DNA of 64,000 nt. It comes from JAKACA01 sp050008715. Its GTDB lineage: Bacteria; Actinomycetota; Acidimicrobiia; Acidimicrobiales; Bog-793. The notes beneath the pieces are model-generated. The model saw nothing but the letters and a program-made list of their open reading frames with translations, ran no database searches and had not been told where the DNA came from. The translations under genes were made by a program, and so were the position numbers. Each line of letters starts with the position of its first letter. The stretch's first letter is position 1. Positions 33,931-41,858 of this stretch are shown piece by piece. The DNA lies in assembly GCA_050008715.1 (NCBI GenBank), contig JBEKMC010000012.1, positions 1 through 64,000 on the forward strand, in the 5' to 3' direction.

Positions 33931-34437
33931 ATGACGATTCGCCTCGCCCGCCCGGAGGAATTCGAGGCGGTCGGCGAGATCACCGTGCAGGCCTACCTCT
34001 CGGGTCGCGACACCGAGCTCGGTGACTACGAGCTGACGCTGCGCGACGTCGCGGGGCGGGCTGCTGACTGCAGCGTGCTCGTCGCGCTCGACGACCGCGA
34101 CGAAGTCGTCGGCGCCGTCACCTACGTTCCCGGCCCGGACACCGTCATGAGCGGGTTCTCCGACTCTGAAGCGGCCGGCATCCGGGTGCTCGCCGTCCGA
34201 CCGGACGCTCAGCGTTCAGGCATCGGCCGAACCCTCACGGAAGCGTGCCTCGACCAGGCGCGAGCCGACGGCCATCCGCGCGTGATCCTCCATTCGACCG
34301 AGGCGATGGCGACCGCCCGGCGTCTGTACGAGAAGATCGGCTTCGAGCGCCGGCCGGAGCTCGACGAATGGGTGACGCAGCCGCCGTACTCGGAGCGTCA
34401 GCCGCTCCGGTTGATGGCGTACGTCTTCACGTTCTGA
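33931..34437 (+). CDS. GNAT-family N-acetyltransferase
   Basis: GGGAGG immediately precedes the ATG at 33931. The 168-residue protein has the acetyl-CoA loop VLAVRPDAQRSGIGRTLTEA (motif A) and ARRLYEKIGFERRPE (motif B), the classic GNAT C-terminal half. The acceptor is unknown. It lies 28 bp after the ABC permease gene and may be cotranscribed, as resistance-type transporter and acetyltransferase pairs sometimes are. Confidence 0.93.
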   Translation: MTIRLARPEEFEAVGEITVQAYLSGRDTELGDYELTLRDVAGRAADCSVLVALDDRDEVVGAVTYVPGPDTVMSGFSDSEAAGIRVLAVRPDAQRSGIGRTLTEACLDQARADGHPRVILHSTEAMATARRLYEKIGFERRPELDEWVTQPPYSERQPLRLMAYVFTF

Positions 34438-34524
34438 GACAGGCGCCCGACGCGGGGCACCCCTCGGCAGGCATCTCGGCGCCCGGGGCGCGTCCGACCC
34501 GAGCGCCTGGCAGGATGAACCTTG

Positions 34525-35397
34525 ATGCTTGCCTCGATCTCCTCGCTGTCGGACTTCGGGACATGGCTCCGCACGAGCGCGCTGATCATCGTCATGCTCA
34601 TCACCGGGGCACTGCTGGTCGGGCGGGCCGTCACCTGGGTCAGCCGTTGGGTCACCGCCCGGATCGACGCCCGGATCGCCGAGACGGACTCCCTCCTCCG
34701 CTCGGAGTCCGCCAAGCACCGCCACGCCGTGACAGGCGTGCTCACGGGCGGCATCCTGGCCTTGCTGTACTTCATCACGGCGGTGCTGGTCCTCGAGCGT
34801 TTCGGTGTGCCGCTCGGGAGCCTGGTGGCGCCAGCGGCGCTGCTCGGTGTCGCCCTCGGTTTCGGGGCTCAGACGGTGGTGGGGGATCTTCTGGCGGGTT
34901 TCTTGATCGTGGCCGAACGGCAATACGGCTATGGCGACATCGTGAAGATCAACACAGTGTCGGCCAGCGGAATCGTCACCGGCACGGTGGAAGAGGTCAC
35001 GCTCCGCATCACTCGGCTCCGGACGATCAACGGCGAGGTGGTGTTCGTTCCCAACGGGCAGATTCTCCTTGCGACGAACTTGTCGCGCGACTGGGCCCGG
35101 GCCGTCATCGACGTGCCGCTGCCCGCGACCGCGGACATCACGGCAGTGACGAACGTCCTGAAGAAGGTCGGCAAGGACGCCTTCGCAGACGAGACGCTCC
35201 GGCCGCTACTGCTGGACGCCCCGTCGGTGATGGGTGTGGAGACGATCTCCGTCGATCAGTTCGAGATCCGAGTCGTTGCGCGAACGCTTCCCGGCAGCCA
35301 GTTCGAGGTGAGCCGCACGCTGCGGGGCCGAATTTCGACGGCGCTGCGTGAAGCCGGCATCACCGTGCAGAACGTGCTTGCCGAGACGGAATCGTGA
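34525..35397 (+). CDS. MscS-family small-conductance mechanosensitive channel
   Basis: ATG 34525 (TTG 34522 also possible). The 290-residue protein has an N-terminal TM segment (SALIIVMLITGALLVGRAV), a second (GILALLYFITAVLVLERF), and the pore-lining TM3: VAPAALLGVALGFGAQTVVGDLLAG, rich in Gly/Ala pairs as in MscS. A cytosolic beta domain follows (YGYGDIVKI, RTINGEVVFVPNGQI). It likely opens on membrane tension during hypo-osmotic shock. Confidence 0.92.
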   Translation: MLASISSLSDFGTWLRTSALIIVMLITGALLVGRAVTWVSRWVTARIDARIAETDSLLRSESAKHRHAVTGVLTGGILALLYFITAVLVLERFGVPLGSLVAPAALLGVALGFGAQTVVGDLLAGFLIVAERQYGYGDIVKINTVSASGIVTGTVEEVTLRITRLRTINGEVVFVPNGQILLATNLSRDWARAVIDVPLPATADITAVTNVLKKVGKDAFADETLRPLLLDAPSVMGVETISVDQFEIRVVARTLPGSQFEVSRTLRGRISTALREAGITVQNVLAETES

Positions 35398-35747
35398 CCC
35401 GGGTCGGCGAGCGAGCCCATGGGGAGCGCGAAGGACGCGTGCGCGTCACGACCTGGGTCATGCTGGGCCTGTTCGTCGCCGCCCTCGCCACCTACATCGC
35501 CGTACGGCCGGAATACGTGCCCGTGTACGTGCCGAGCAACGAGGTCGTCACGTCGACGTCGGCGCCCCCGTCGCCGTCGACTTCGACGACAACCCGGGTG
35601 AGCACGTCCACCACGACGTCGCCTGGCCCGACGACCACTTCCACGTCGGTCGGGGGCTCGACGACGAGCACGCCGTCGACGACCCGCGGGAGCTCCTCGT
35701 CCTCGTCGACGTCGTCGACGCTTTCGACGACGACTACGGTGCCATAG
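35394..35747 (+). CDS. Small membrane-anchored Ser/Thr-rich protein
   Basis: GTG 35394 overlaps the MscS stop (GTGA). The 117-residue protein has a charged cytosolic start, one TM helix (TTWVMLGLFVAALATYIAV) and an extracellular tail of about 65 residues composed mostly of Ser, Thr and Pro, a region likely to be extended and possibly glycosylated. No family is recognised. Translational coupling to MscS suggests a joint product, but no function is known. Confidence 0.7.
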   Translation: MTRVGERAHGEREGRVRVTTWVMLGLFVAALATYIAVRPEYVPVYVPSNEVVTSTSAPPSPSTSTTTRVSTSTTTSPGPTTTSTSVGGSTTSTPSTTRGSSSSSSTSSTLSTTTTVP

Positions 35748-35786
35748 CGCCCGGCTGGGCGACCCCGGTGGAGTCCACCTGGACGA

Positions 35787-36047
35787 TCAGCGGACTTCCT
35801 CGCGCACGACGGTCTCACGGCCCTGTCCGTCCGATCGCTTGGCGTAGGTCGATCGGCGGTTCCGCGAAGTGCTGAACAGCGTCGTGGCGATCACGAGGCC
35901 GGCGGCCCCGGCGATCATGAGGACGATACCGACCGTGGCGAGCTTGAAGCCATGTGTCGGTGCCGTGACTGCCCAGTACATGATGGCTCCAGCTGCGATC
36001 GCCACGATGCTGAAGGCAATGCCCGTGCCGTAGTTAGAACTGTTCAT
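35787..36047 (-). CDS. DUF6458-like small two-TM membrane protein
   Basis: ATG 36047 gives 86 residues: NYGTGIAFSIVAIAAGAIMYWAV as TM1 and VGIVLMIAGAAGLVIATTLF as TM2, with a basic C-terminal tail ending REEVR. The pattern matches small actinobacterial DUF6458-type proteins (name from memory). It is divergent from the winged-helix gene and shares a CTAG-repeat region with it. Function unknown. Confidence 0.7.
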   Translation of the reverse strand: MNSSNYGTGIAFSIVAIAAGAIMYWAVTAPTHGFKLATVGIVLMIAGAAGLVIATTLFSTSRNRRSTYAKRSDGQGRETVVREEVR

Positions 36048-36084
36048 CGTTGTGGTCCGCTTTCTCTTTTCCGGCAACCATACT

Positions 36085-36118
36085 CTAGTAGTGTCTAACT
36101 AGCAATTCATTTCTAGTA
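36085..36118. promoter_or_regulatory. CTAG-repeat intergenic region
   Basis: Between the divergent DUF6458-like and winged-helix genes the AT-rich sequence has CTAGTA at 36085-36090 and 36113-36118, with ACTAG at 36099-36103 between them. CTAG is generally rare in bacterial genomes, so three in 34 bp is notable. It is a plausible binding site for the winged-helix protein. No direct evidence of binding is available. Confidence 0.45.
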
Positions 36119-36137
36119 TCGTGCTACAGTCTCGGCC

Positions 36138-36545
36138 ATGGAGGAGTGGAGCTTTCTCACGAGACACGCTCGAGCCTTGATCTGTATCGCCCGCGACCCA
36201 GGTGTTCGGCTGCGCGACATTGCCGACCAGCTCGCTGTCACCGAGCGCAGCGCCTACGGGATCGTGAACGACTTGGCTGCGGCGGGTTACGTCGTCAAGA
36301 ACAAGGACGGTCGGCGAAATCGCTACGAGATCCAGGGTCACCTCCCGTTCAAAGACGCCCTCTCGCGAGAGCCGACGATCGGCGAGGTGCTCGACATCCT
36401 CGTCGACACGCGGGTCCCCGTGCTCGCGCAGGGCGGTCAGGGCGGCGACGCCGGCGGGGCTCGTTCGCACAGCAAGTCCGCCGTACCGAAGAAGCTCGCG
36501 GGCGCCGGTGCCCGCTCGACACGAGCCCGAGGAATTCGAACATGA
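36138..36545 (+). CDS. Winged-helix transcriptional regulator (MarR/ArsR-like)
   Basis: The 135-residue protein starts MEEWSFLTRHARALICIARD and contains a winged helix: VRLRDIADQLAVTERSAYGIVNDLAAAGYV (helices 2-3) then KNKDGRRNRYEIQ as the wing. A C-terminal Gly/Ala-rich tail of about 40 residues is disordered-looking. It is divergent from the DUF6458-like gene and probably binds the intervening CTAG-repeat region. The effector is unknown. Confidence 0.85.
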   Translation: MEEWSFLTRHARALICIARDPGVRLRDIADQLAVTERSAYGIVNDLAAAGYVVKNKDGRRNRYEIQGHLPFKDALSREPTIGEVLDILVDTRVPVLAQGGQGGDAGGARSHSKSAVPKKLAGAGARSTRARGIRT

Positions 36546-36682
36546 CTGACACTCGAGAGCCGCGCGATGCCGCCGGAACCGTGTCACCCGTCGCCGATGC
36601 GGACGGCACACCCGGACCGACGGCTTACCCCCCGAGTGCGCTACCCGACGCAAGTAGAGCTGACGTACACTCTGCACGCTAG
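36542..36682 (+). CDS. Possible 46-residue ORF coupled to the winged-helix gene
   Basis: ATG 36542 overlaps the regulator stop (ATGA). The 46-codon frame encodes a Pro/Ala/Asp-rich peptide beginning MTDTREPRDAAG, with no membrane segment or family. Start/stop overlap is the only support. It ends just before the leader hairpins of the L,D-transpeptidase gene, so it may simply be a leader peptide or chance frame. Confidence 0.25.
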   Translation: MTDTREPRDAAGTVSPVADADGTPGPTAYPPSALPDASRADVHSAR

Positions 36683-36684
36683 AG

Positions 36685-36739
36685 CGCCCCGCGACGGGAA
36701 CTGATGTCCGGGGCGGCGGGTGGGACGAGCCCCGCCCCG
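36685..36739 (+). promoter_or_regulatory. Mutually exclusive hairpins in the L,D-transpeptidase leader
   Basis: The segment 36709-36716 (CGGGGCGG) can pair upstream with 36685-36691 (CGCCCCG) or downstream with 36732-36739 (CCGCCCCG). Two exclusive GC stems of 7-8 bp lie about 30 nt before the GTG at 36769. This is the shape of an attenuator or riboswitch-like leader. It does not match any riboswitch class I recognise. Confidence 0.4.
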
Positions 36740-36768
36740 AAGACGACAGAAAGGTTGGCGGAACCCAG

Positions 36769-37845
36769 GTGAACAAGGAGATCGCGCCCCGCGACGCGGC
36801 AACTGGTGGCAACGAGGCACACGGACGGCATCGCTGGATCCCGCTCCTGCTCGTGTTCAGCATGGTCGGGTTCGCTGCTGCGCAGACGACGGCGGCAAGC
36901 GCCTCACCGGTACGGGTGGTCACCTCGCTGAATGCCGGTTCGGCCCTCGAGCCCGGAGTCTCCGTGGTGTCACCGAACCACGAATACGGTCTCCTGTTGC
37001 AACACGACGGCAACCTTGCGTTGTACCAGCACGGCCGAGTCATCTGGGTCAGCCACACCACCGGGCGCGCCGGCACCGTCGCCGAGCTGGGGCGCGACGG
37101 GTTGTTCGGGGTCTTCGAAGGGCGCACCGCTCTGTGGGAGACGCCGGCCTACAGCGAGCACTCGACGGCTCGCTTCCTCCTCGTGCGCAACGACGGCAAC
37201 GTCGTGATCTGCAACAAGCGCGGGGCGGGCCTGTGGTCGATCGATCGTCCGCCGACCCTCCAGTACGGAGACCAGGGCGCGGCCGTACTCGCGCTCCAAC
37301 GTCGCCTCAGTTCCCTCGGCTACTGGCTGGGGACGCCGGACGGCCAGTTCCAAGACGCAACGCAGCAAGCCGTGTGGGCCCTCCAGAAGGCCGCCGGACA
37401 GTCGCGCGACGGCGTGGTCGGCGCCGCAGCCTGGAGCGCCCTCGATCTCGGCGTCGTTCCGAAGATACGGGCAGCCGCCGGGAACCTCATCGAAGTGAAC
37501 CTCAACTCCGACCTCCTCATGATCATCCGCCATGGCATGCTCCGGATCACCCTGAACACCTCGACTGGCGGCGGTTACACCTACACGAGCGGCGGTGTCA
37601 CCTCCGTCGCGATCACCCCGCAAGGGGTGTTCCACATCTACGCCGCCATCGACGGCGTGGACGTCGACTCGCTCGGAACCCTGTGGCGTCCGCGGTTCTT
37701 CGTCGGCGGCTTCGCGATCCACGGAGACAGTTCCGTCCCGCCCGAGCCGGTCTCCCACGGTTGCGTCCGAGTCAGCGACGAGGCCATCAACTGGATTTGG
37801 GCGACCAACGTGGCGCCGTTCGGCTCCGAAGTCTGGGTCTACTGA
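36769..37845 (+). CDS. Secreted lectin-like/peptidoglycan-binding/L,D-transpeptidase protein
   Basis: GTG 36769 with GGCGGA upstream. After a signal-type segment (PLLLVFSMVGFAAAQTTAASA), a B-lectin-like domain carries the mannose-type motif QHDGNLALY and a second RNDGNVVI. A peptidoglycan-binding domain follows (GAAVLALQRRLSSLGY...TQQAVWALQKAAG), then a YkuD catalytic domain with AIHGD and SHGCVRVSD (nucleophile Cys332). The family forms 3-3 crosslinks or attaches proteins to peptidoglycan. A lectin domain on such an enzyme is uncommon and suggests targeting to a wall polysaccharide. Confidence 0.88.
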   Translation: MNKEIAPRDAATGGNEAHGRHRWIPLLLVFSMVGFAAAQTTAASASPVRVVTSLNAGSALEPGVSVVSPNHEYGLLLQHDGNLALYQHGRVIWVSHTTGRAGTVAELGRDGLFGVFEGRTALWETPAYSEHSTARFLLVRNDGNVVICNKRGAGLWSIDRPPTLQYGDQGAAVLALQRRLSSLGYWLGTPDGQFQDATQQAVWALQKAAGQSRDGVVGAAAWSALDLGVVPKIRAAAGNLIEVNLNSDLLMIIRHGMLRITLNTSTGGGYTYTSGGVTSVAITPQGVFHIYAAIDGVDVDSLGTLWRPRFFVGGFAIHGDSSVPPEPVSHGCVRVSDEAINWIWATNVAPFGSEVWVY

Positions 37846-37909
37846 CCCCAGCGTTGCCGGCGTGGCGGCCAGACCCCCTCATGCCGTCCCGATGCAGCAG
37901 GATGGCGGT

Positions 37910-38722
37910 ATGAACAACGAGACGTACGAACGGGAGCTGCTTCGGCTCCAGACCGAGCTCGTGAAGATGCAGGAGTGGGTGCGCCAGGAGCACCGGCGTG
38001 TCGTCGTGCTGTTCGAGGGCCGAGACGCTGCCGGCAAGGGTGGCGTCATCAAGCGCATCACCGAGTACCTGAACCCCCGCTGGTGTCGCGTGGCCGCGCT
38101 GCCGGCCCCGACCGAGCGCGAGCAAACGCAGTGGTACTTCCAGCGGTACGTGGAACACCTCCCGGCTGGCGGCGAGATCGTCCTGTACGACCGCAGCTGG
38201 TACAACCGGGCGGGGGTGGAGCGTGTGATGGGTTTCTGCTCCGGCGGCGACGTCGTGCGCTTCTTCCAGCAGTGTCCCGCCTTCGAGCGGATGCTCATCG
38301 ACGACGGCGTCATCCTCGTCAAGTACTGGTTCTCCGTGTCCGACGATGAGCAGGAGAAGCGATTCAAGGGTCGCATGAAGGATCCGCTCCGCCGCTGGAA
38401 GTTGAGCGACATGGATCTCGAAGGGCGCAATCGCTCAGTGGAGTACTCGAAGGCCAAGGACGAGATGTTCGCCTACTGCGACACGCCGGACTCACCCTGG
38501 TGGGACGTAGAAGCCGACGACAAGCAACGAGCACGGATCAATTGCATCGCCCATCTCCTCTCCGTGGTGCCGTATGAGCCGCGCAAGATCCCGAAGCCGA
38601 AGTGGACACCACGGCCCAAGCTCGACGACTACAAGCGACCTCCGCGCGAACGGTACCGGTACGTACCGGACCATGCAGCCACACTCGGTCCGGCCGCTCG
38701 ACGGCGCCCGACGCAGCCCTAG
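37910..38722 (+). CDS. ppk2: Polyphosphate kinase 2 (PPK2)
   Basis: ATG 37910 (AGGA about 10 nt upstream) gives a 270-residue single-domain PPK2. Walker A is LFEGRDAAGKGGVIKRI, Walker B is LYDRSWYNRAGVERVMGFC, and the lid/polyP region is RMKDPLRRWKLSDMDLEG. Conserved WYFQRYVEHLP and KYWFSVSDDEQ are also seen. The enzyme uses polyphosphate to phosphorylate NDP (or NMP) in the cytosol. It is monocistronic between the transpeptidase and Ddn-like genes. Confidence 0.94.
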   Translation: MNNETYERELLRLQTELVKMQEWVRQEHRRVVVLFEGRDAAGKGGVIKRITEYLNPRWCRVAALPAPTEREQTQWYFQRYVEHLPAGGEIVLYDRSWYNRAGVERVMGFCSGGDVVRFFQQCPAFERMLIDDGVILVKYWFSVSDDEQEKRFKGRMKDPLRRWKLSDMDLEGRNRSVEYSKAKDEMFAYCDTPDSPWWDVEADDKQRARINCIAHLLSVVPYEPRKIPKPKWTPRPKLDDYKRPPRERYRYVPDHAATLGPAARRRPTQP

Positions 38723-38760
38723 GATCCTTGTCTGCGAACAGCTCCTCAGAAGGGAGGCAG

Positions 38761-39228
38761 ATGACGCTCACGGGGGAGTACGAGCCGAGCCCCTCAGCAT
38801 GGGTGCGCGAGCAGGTCGAGGCATACGAGCGTTCAGGCGGCCAGGAGGCCAACACGCTTCGCGACACAGGGCTGCCGATCATCGTGATGACGACGCGAGG
38901 GCGCCGCAGCGGCAAGCTCCGCAAGTCGCCGGTCATGCGCGTCGAGCACGGGGGCGAGTACGCCCTCGTGGCCTCCAAGGGAGGCGCTCCGGAGCATCCG
39001 GTCTGGTATCACAACCTCATGGAGGAGCCCGGTGCGGTGACGTTGCAGGACGGGCCCGCTCCGTTCGACGTCCGGGTCCGCCTGCTCGAGGGAAGCGAGC
39101 GGGAGGAGTGGTGGAAGCGCGCAGTGGAGGCGTATCCGCCCTACGCGGAGTATCAGCTGAACACGACCCGCCAAATCCCGGTGTTGCTCGCCACAGCGAC
39201 GGACCGAGAAGGTCAGGACCCGACGTAG
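38761..39228 (+). CDS. Ddn-like F420-dependent nitroreductase-family protein
   Basis: ATG 38761 with GGGAGG just upstream. The 155-residue split-barrel protein has GLPIIVMTTRGRRSGKLRKSP and GGAPEHPVWYHNLMEEP, motifs of the deazaflavin (F420)-dependent nitroreductase family that includes mycobacterial Ddn. It implies that the organism makes F420. The physiological substrate (perhaps a quinone) is not known. Its 3' end overlaps the convergent MBL gene by 16 bp. Confidence 0.9.
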   Translation: MTLTGEYEPSPSAWVREQVEAYERSGGQEANTLRDTGLPIIVMTTRGRRSGKLRKSPVMRVEHGGEYALVASKGGAPEHPVWYHNLMEEPGAVTLQDGPAPFDVRVRLLEGSEREEWWKRAVEAYPPYAEYQLNTTRQIPVLLATATDREGQDPT

Positions 39229-40253
39229 TAGCGGTAGACGTCCTCGTCCAGGGTCCGCACGATCCGTTGCTGGGCGACGAGGAGAGCGAGGTGGGCGCCG
39301 GTCTCGGCGACGGCGAGCATCTGGTTGAACAGGTCCAGCTCGTCGATGTGGCGATCGCGGCGCGTCCATCGCAGCAGGCCGGCGACCTCGAAGGCGGTGT
39401 CCGCTCCCCCGACCACGGCGGCCTCGGTCTCGTCGAGCCGCCGGCCGTGGTGCTCGACGAGCTCGTCGATACGAGCATGCACGCTGGCGGTGACCGGACC
39501 ATGAGCAGGGAGAAGGCGGGCGTCGCTCATCTCGCGCACTCGGGCCAGTGAGCCGAGGAAGTCCCCGAGCGGATCCGGGGACAGCACGGGCTCGAAGCCG
39601 ATCGAGGGCGTGATGGTCGGCAGCACGTGGTCACCGGCGAAGAGCAGCCCTCCGGCAGCGTCATGGAAGACGACGTGGCCCCGGGTGTGGCCGGGCGTCT
39701 CGACGACGTGCAGCCGGCGATCGGTCGTTGCCACGACGACGTCGTCTTCGAGCCAGTCGTCGGGGAGCTCCCACTCGGAACGGTCGAGCGGTGGGTGCCC
39801 CGCCATGCTGGCGACCACCCGATCGACGAGGTGGGCTGCGCCGTAGCGGAGCAGCTGGTCGAGCTGTGGCTCGAGCCGCCCCCGGTCGGGATCATGAAGG
39901 GTCTCGAGTGACGCTCGTTCGCCGACGCCCAGGCTGACGGCCGTCCCGAACTCACGCCGAACCGTGATCGCCTGCGTGAAGTGGTCACGATGGACATGGG
40001 TGATGAGGAAGCGATGAATGTCGGCGGCCGAGCAGTCGAGGGACGAGAGCGCCTCGTCGAGCCGCGCCCGCGAGTCCGGTACCGACCATCCCGAGTCGAT
40101 GAGGACGAGCCCGTTCCCGTCGACGATCGCATAGACGTTGACGGCTCGGAGAAGGTCGTTCGGCAACGGCAACGGGATTCGATGCACGCCGGGGGCGACT
40201 TCCTCGACCGCCGGTGTTGTCCAGTCCGTGGCGTTCGATGGCGTGTCGCTCAT
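39213..40253 (-). CDS. Metallo-beta-lactamase-fold hydrolase
   Basis: The ATG at 40253 is 7 nt from GGAGG. The 346-residue protein has the metal motif ITHVHRDHF (HxHxDH), further His in VVETPGHTRGHVVF, the Asp in LFAGDHVLP and a last His in LPAHGPV. The C-terminal domain (HHGRRLDETEAAV) resembles those of MBL enzymes linked to acyl-thioester or lipid metabolism (LACTB2-like). The substrate is unknown. A 57-residue ORF overlaps its start. Confidence 0.9.
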   Translation of the reverse strand: MSDTPSNATDWTTPAVEEVAPGVHRIPLPLPNDLLRAVNVYAIVDGNGLVLIDSGWSVPDSRARLDEALSSLDCSAADIHRFLITHVHRDHFTQAITVRREFGTAVSLGVGERASLETLHDPDRGRLEPQLDQLLRYGAAHLVDRVVASMAGHPPLDRSEWELPDDWLEDDVVVATTDRRLHVVETPGHTRGHVVFHDAAGGLLFAGDHVLPTITPSIGFEPVLSPDPLGDFLGSLARVREMSDARLLPAHGPVTASVHARIDELVEHHGRRLDETEAAVVGGADTAFEVAGLLRWTRRDRHIDELDLFNQMLAVAETGAHLALLVAQQRIVRTLDEDVYRYYVGS

Positions 40254-40426
40254 CATCGGACCTCCTTGTCGTCCGGAGCGTACGGAGCGGCGGCGCCGCC
40301 GTACGGATTGGCGCCACCGGAGACAGTCTGGCTGCCATAACTCTGCCGCCAGCGCGGGGGCTGCTGCACCGGCCGGTCGGAGAACGCGAGGACGGCTGCC
40401 ATCACGGCTGCTTGCACATGATCCAT
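40253..40426 (-). CDS. Small ORF (57 aa) coupled to the MBL gene
   Basis: ATG 40426 has GGAG 6 nt upstream, and the TGA at 40255-40253 overlaps the MBL start (TGATG). The peptide begins MDHVQAAVMAAVLAFSD, then PPRWRQSYGSQ, with a Gly/Pro/Tyr-rich end. The short hydrophobic helix followed by a W-R segment is faintly like small epsilon-type subunits of carboxylases, but this is speculation. Ribosome-binding site and coupling make it better than a chance frame. Confidence 0.5.
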   Translation of the reverse strand: MDHVQAAVMAAVLAFSDRPVQQPPRWRQSYGSQTVSGGANPYGGAAAPYAPDDKEVR

Positions 40427-40679
40427 CGGTTCTCCATTTCCCGGCCGCGCCCACTGGGGCCGCCCCTGGCATCAAGGGCCTACGGCGTCAGTTATCGGAC
40501 TGAGCGTACCGGCGACCGCTGACCGTGGAGGAGGCTTGCCACCGCAAGACGGGACTTTCGGCCCTGCCCTGGCGCAGGCGAACGGCGCAGTATGGGAGCC
40601 GAAGAGGATCCCACATACGAGGGAACTGGCTCGGCCGTGTCTTAATCTCCGTGGCTGGGCCGCCCGGAGAGGGGTGCCC

Positions 40680-41858
40680 ATGAGGCGCACCGGCATGATC
40701 TTGATCGTCTGCGGAGTGTTGCTGGCCGCCGGCGCCGTCGGGTGGAGCACGACCGCCGTGTCGAAGCTGGTGAAGTTCCCGCTCAGCACGAACACCACGC
40801 TGCACTACAGCGGTCACTTCGTCACATACCTCGACGCCAAGACGGGAGCGACACTGGCGACGCCGAGCTCGGCGGCGCTCACCATCGACCGTACGGTCAA
40901 GGTGGTCTCGTCGCTGAGCACCGGGAGCACCGCCGTGGTGGACGAAACACTCGTCCTTCACTACGGCAGCACCGTCCTGACCGAGAAGAACGCCTACGCC
41001 TTCAACCGCACGACCATGGACGAGGTCGCGAGCTCGGACGCGTACACATTCGTGCCGGGCAACACCGCGCCGCTCGCCGGCAGCAACTACATCACGCTGC
41101 CCATGAACATCAAGCCGGGTGTCACGCCGCTCAACATCTGGAAGCCGGAGACCGGCACCACCTACGCCCTCCAGCCGGTCCCAGCTGGCTCGCAGCCCGC
41201 CAGCCTCGACGGGCTGAAGGTCGACACGTTCGTCGGCAACCTGAACATGGTCCCGGTGGCACCATACGAACGCACCGCTCTGGCGGCGCGCGGCCTGCCC
41301 ATGTCCATCTCGCCCGCAAGCGTCCAAGCAGAGATGACCCAGGCCGGCATCTCCGTCCCCGCCCTCGAGGGGGCGCTGACGCCGACGCTCACACACACGC
41401 AGCTGACCGAGGTCCTCGCCGTCCTCAAGACGGCGATCCCGCTTCACTACTACGTCTTCGGGTCAGGGTTCCTCGCCGCTGAGCCGCGCACGGGTGCCAT
41501 CATCGACTTGAAGAACGTCATCGACGGCATCGCCGTCGCGCCGAGCACGACGGGGCTGAACACCCTCATCGCCGTCATGGCGGATCATCCGACGGTGAAG
41601 GGCGTGCCGGCCGCTCTCGTGGTGCTCCGCCACCTTGCGGCCGCACCACCGCAGAAGGTCTACGAACTGCAGTACAGCCAGACGCCGGCATCGGTCGCCG
41701 CCATGGTGAACACGGCACAATCCCAGCTGAAGCAGATCCGGGAGGTCACCTACTACATACCGATCGGGATGGCCGTCATCGGCCTCCTACTGCTCCTCGG
41801 CGGGGTTGTCATGTTCCGTCGCCTTGCCGCGACGAGCGACACGCCGGTCGTGCCGTGA
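40680..41858 (+). CDS. DUF3068 (PorA-like) membrane-anchored protein
   Basis: ATG 40680 with GGAGAGGGG upstream. The 392-residue protein has an N-terminal TM (GMILIVCGVLLAAGAVGW), a large extracytoplasmic beta-rich domain containing LPMNIKPGVTPLNIWKPETG, and a C-terminal TM (YYIPIGMAVIGLLLLLGGVVMF). This matches the DUF3068 family, found in actinobacterial envelopes. Function unknown. Its stop overlaps the acyl-CoA synthetase start (GTGA), so the two are coupled. The 253 bp upstream to the small ORF show no further gene. Confidence 0.85.
   Translation: MRRTGMILIVCGVLLAAGAVGWSTTAVSKLVKFPLSTNTTLHYSGHFVTYLDAKTGATLATPSSAALTIDRTVKVVSSLSTGSTAVVDETLVLHYGSTVLTEKNAYAFNRTTMDEVASSDAYTFVPGNTAPLAGSNYITLPMNIKPGVTPLNIWKPETGTTYALQPVPAGSQPASLDGLKVDTFVGNLNMVPVAPYERTALAARGLPMSISPASVQAEMTQAGISVPALEGALTPTLTHTQLTEVLAVLKTAIPLHYYVFGSGFLAAEPRTGAIIDLKNVIDGIAVAPSTTGLNTLIAVMADHPTVKGVPAALVVLRHLAAAPPQKVYELQYSQTPASVAAMVNTAQSQLKQIREVTYYIPIGMAVIGLLLLLGGVVMFRRLAATSDTPVVP

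Noticed and set aside
36685..36768. Possible c-di-AMP (ydaO-type) riboswitch upstream of the L,D-transpeptidase gene
   Set aside because: Such riboswitches often precede actinobacterial wall-hydrolase genes, but the conserved core segments I know from that class are not found. Only alternative GC hairpins are seen.
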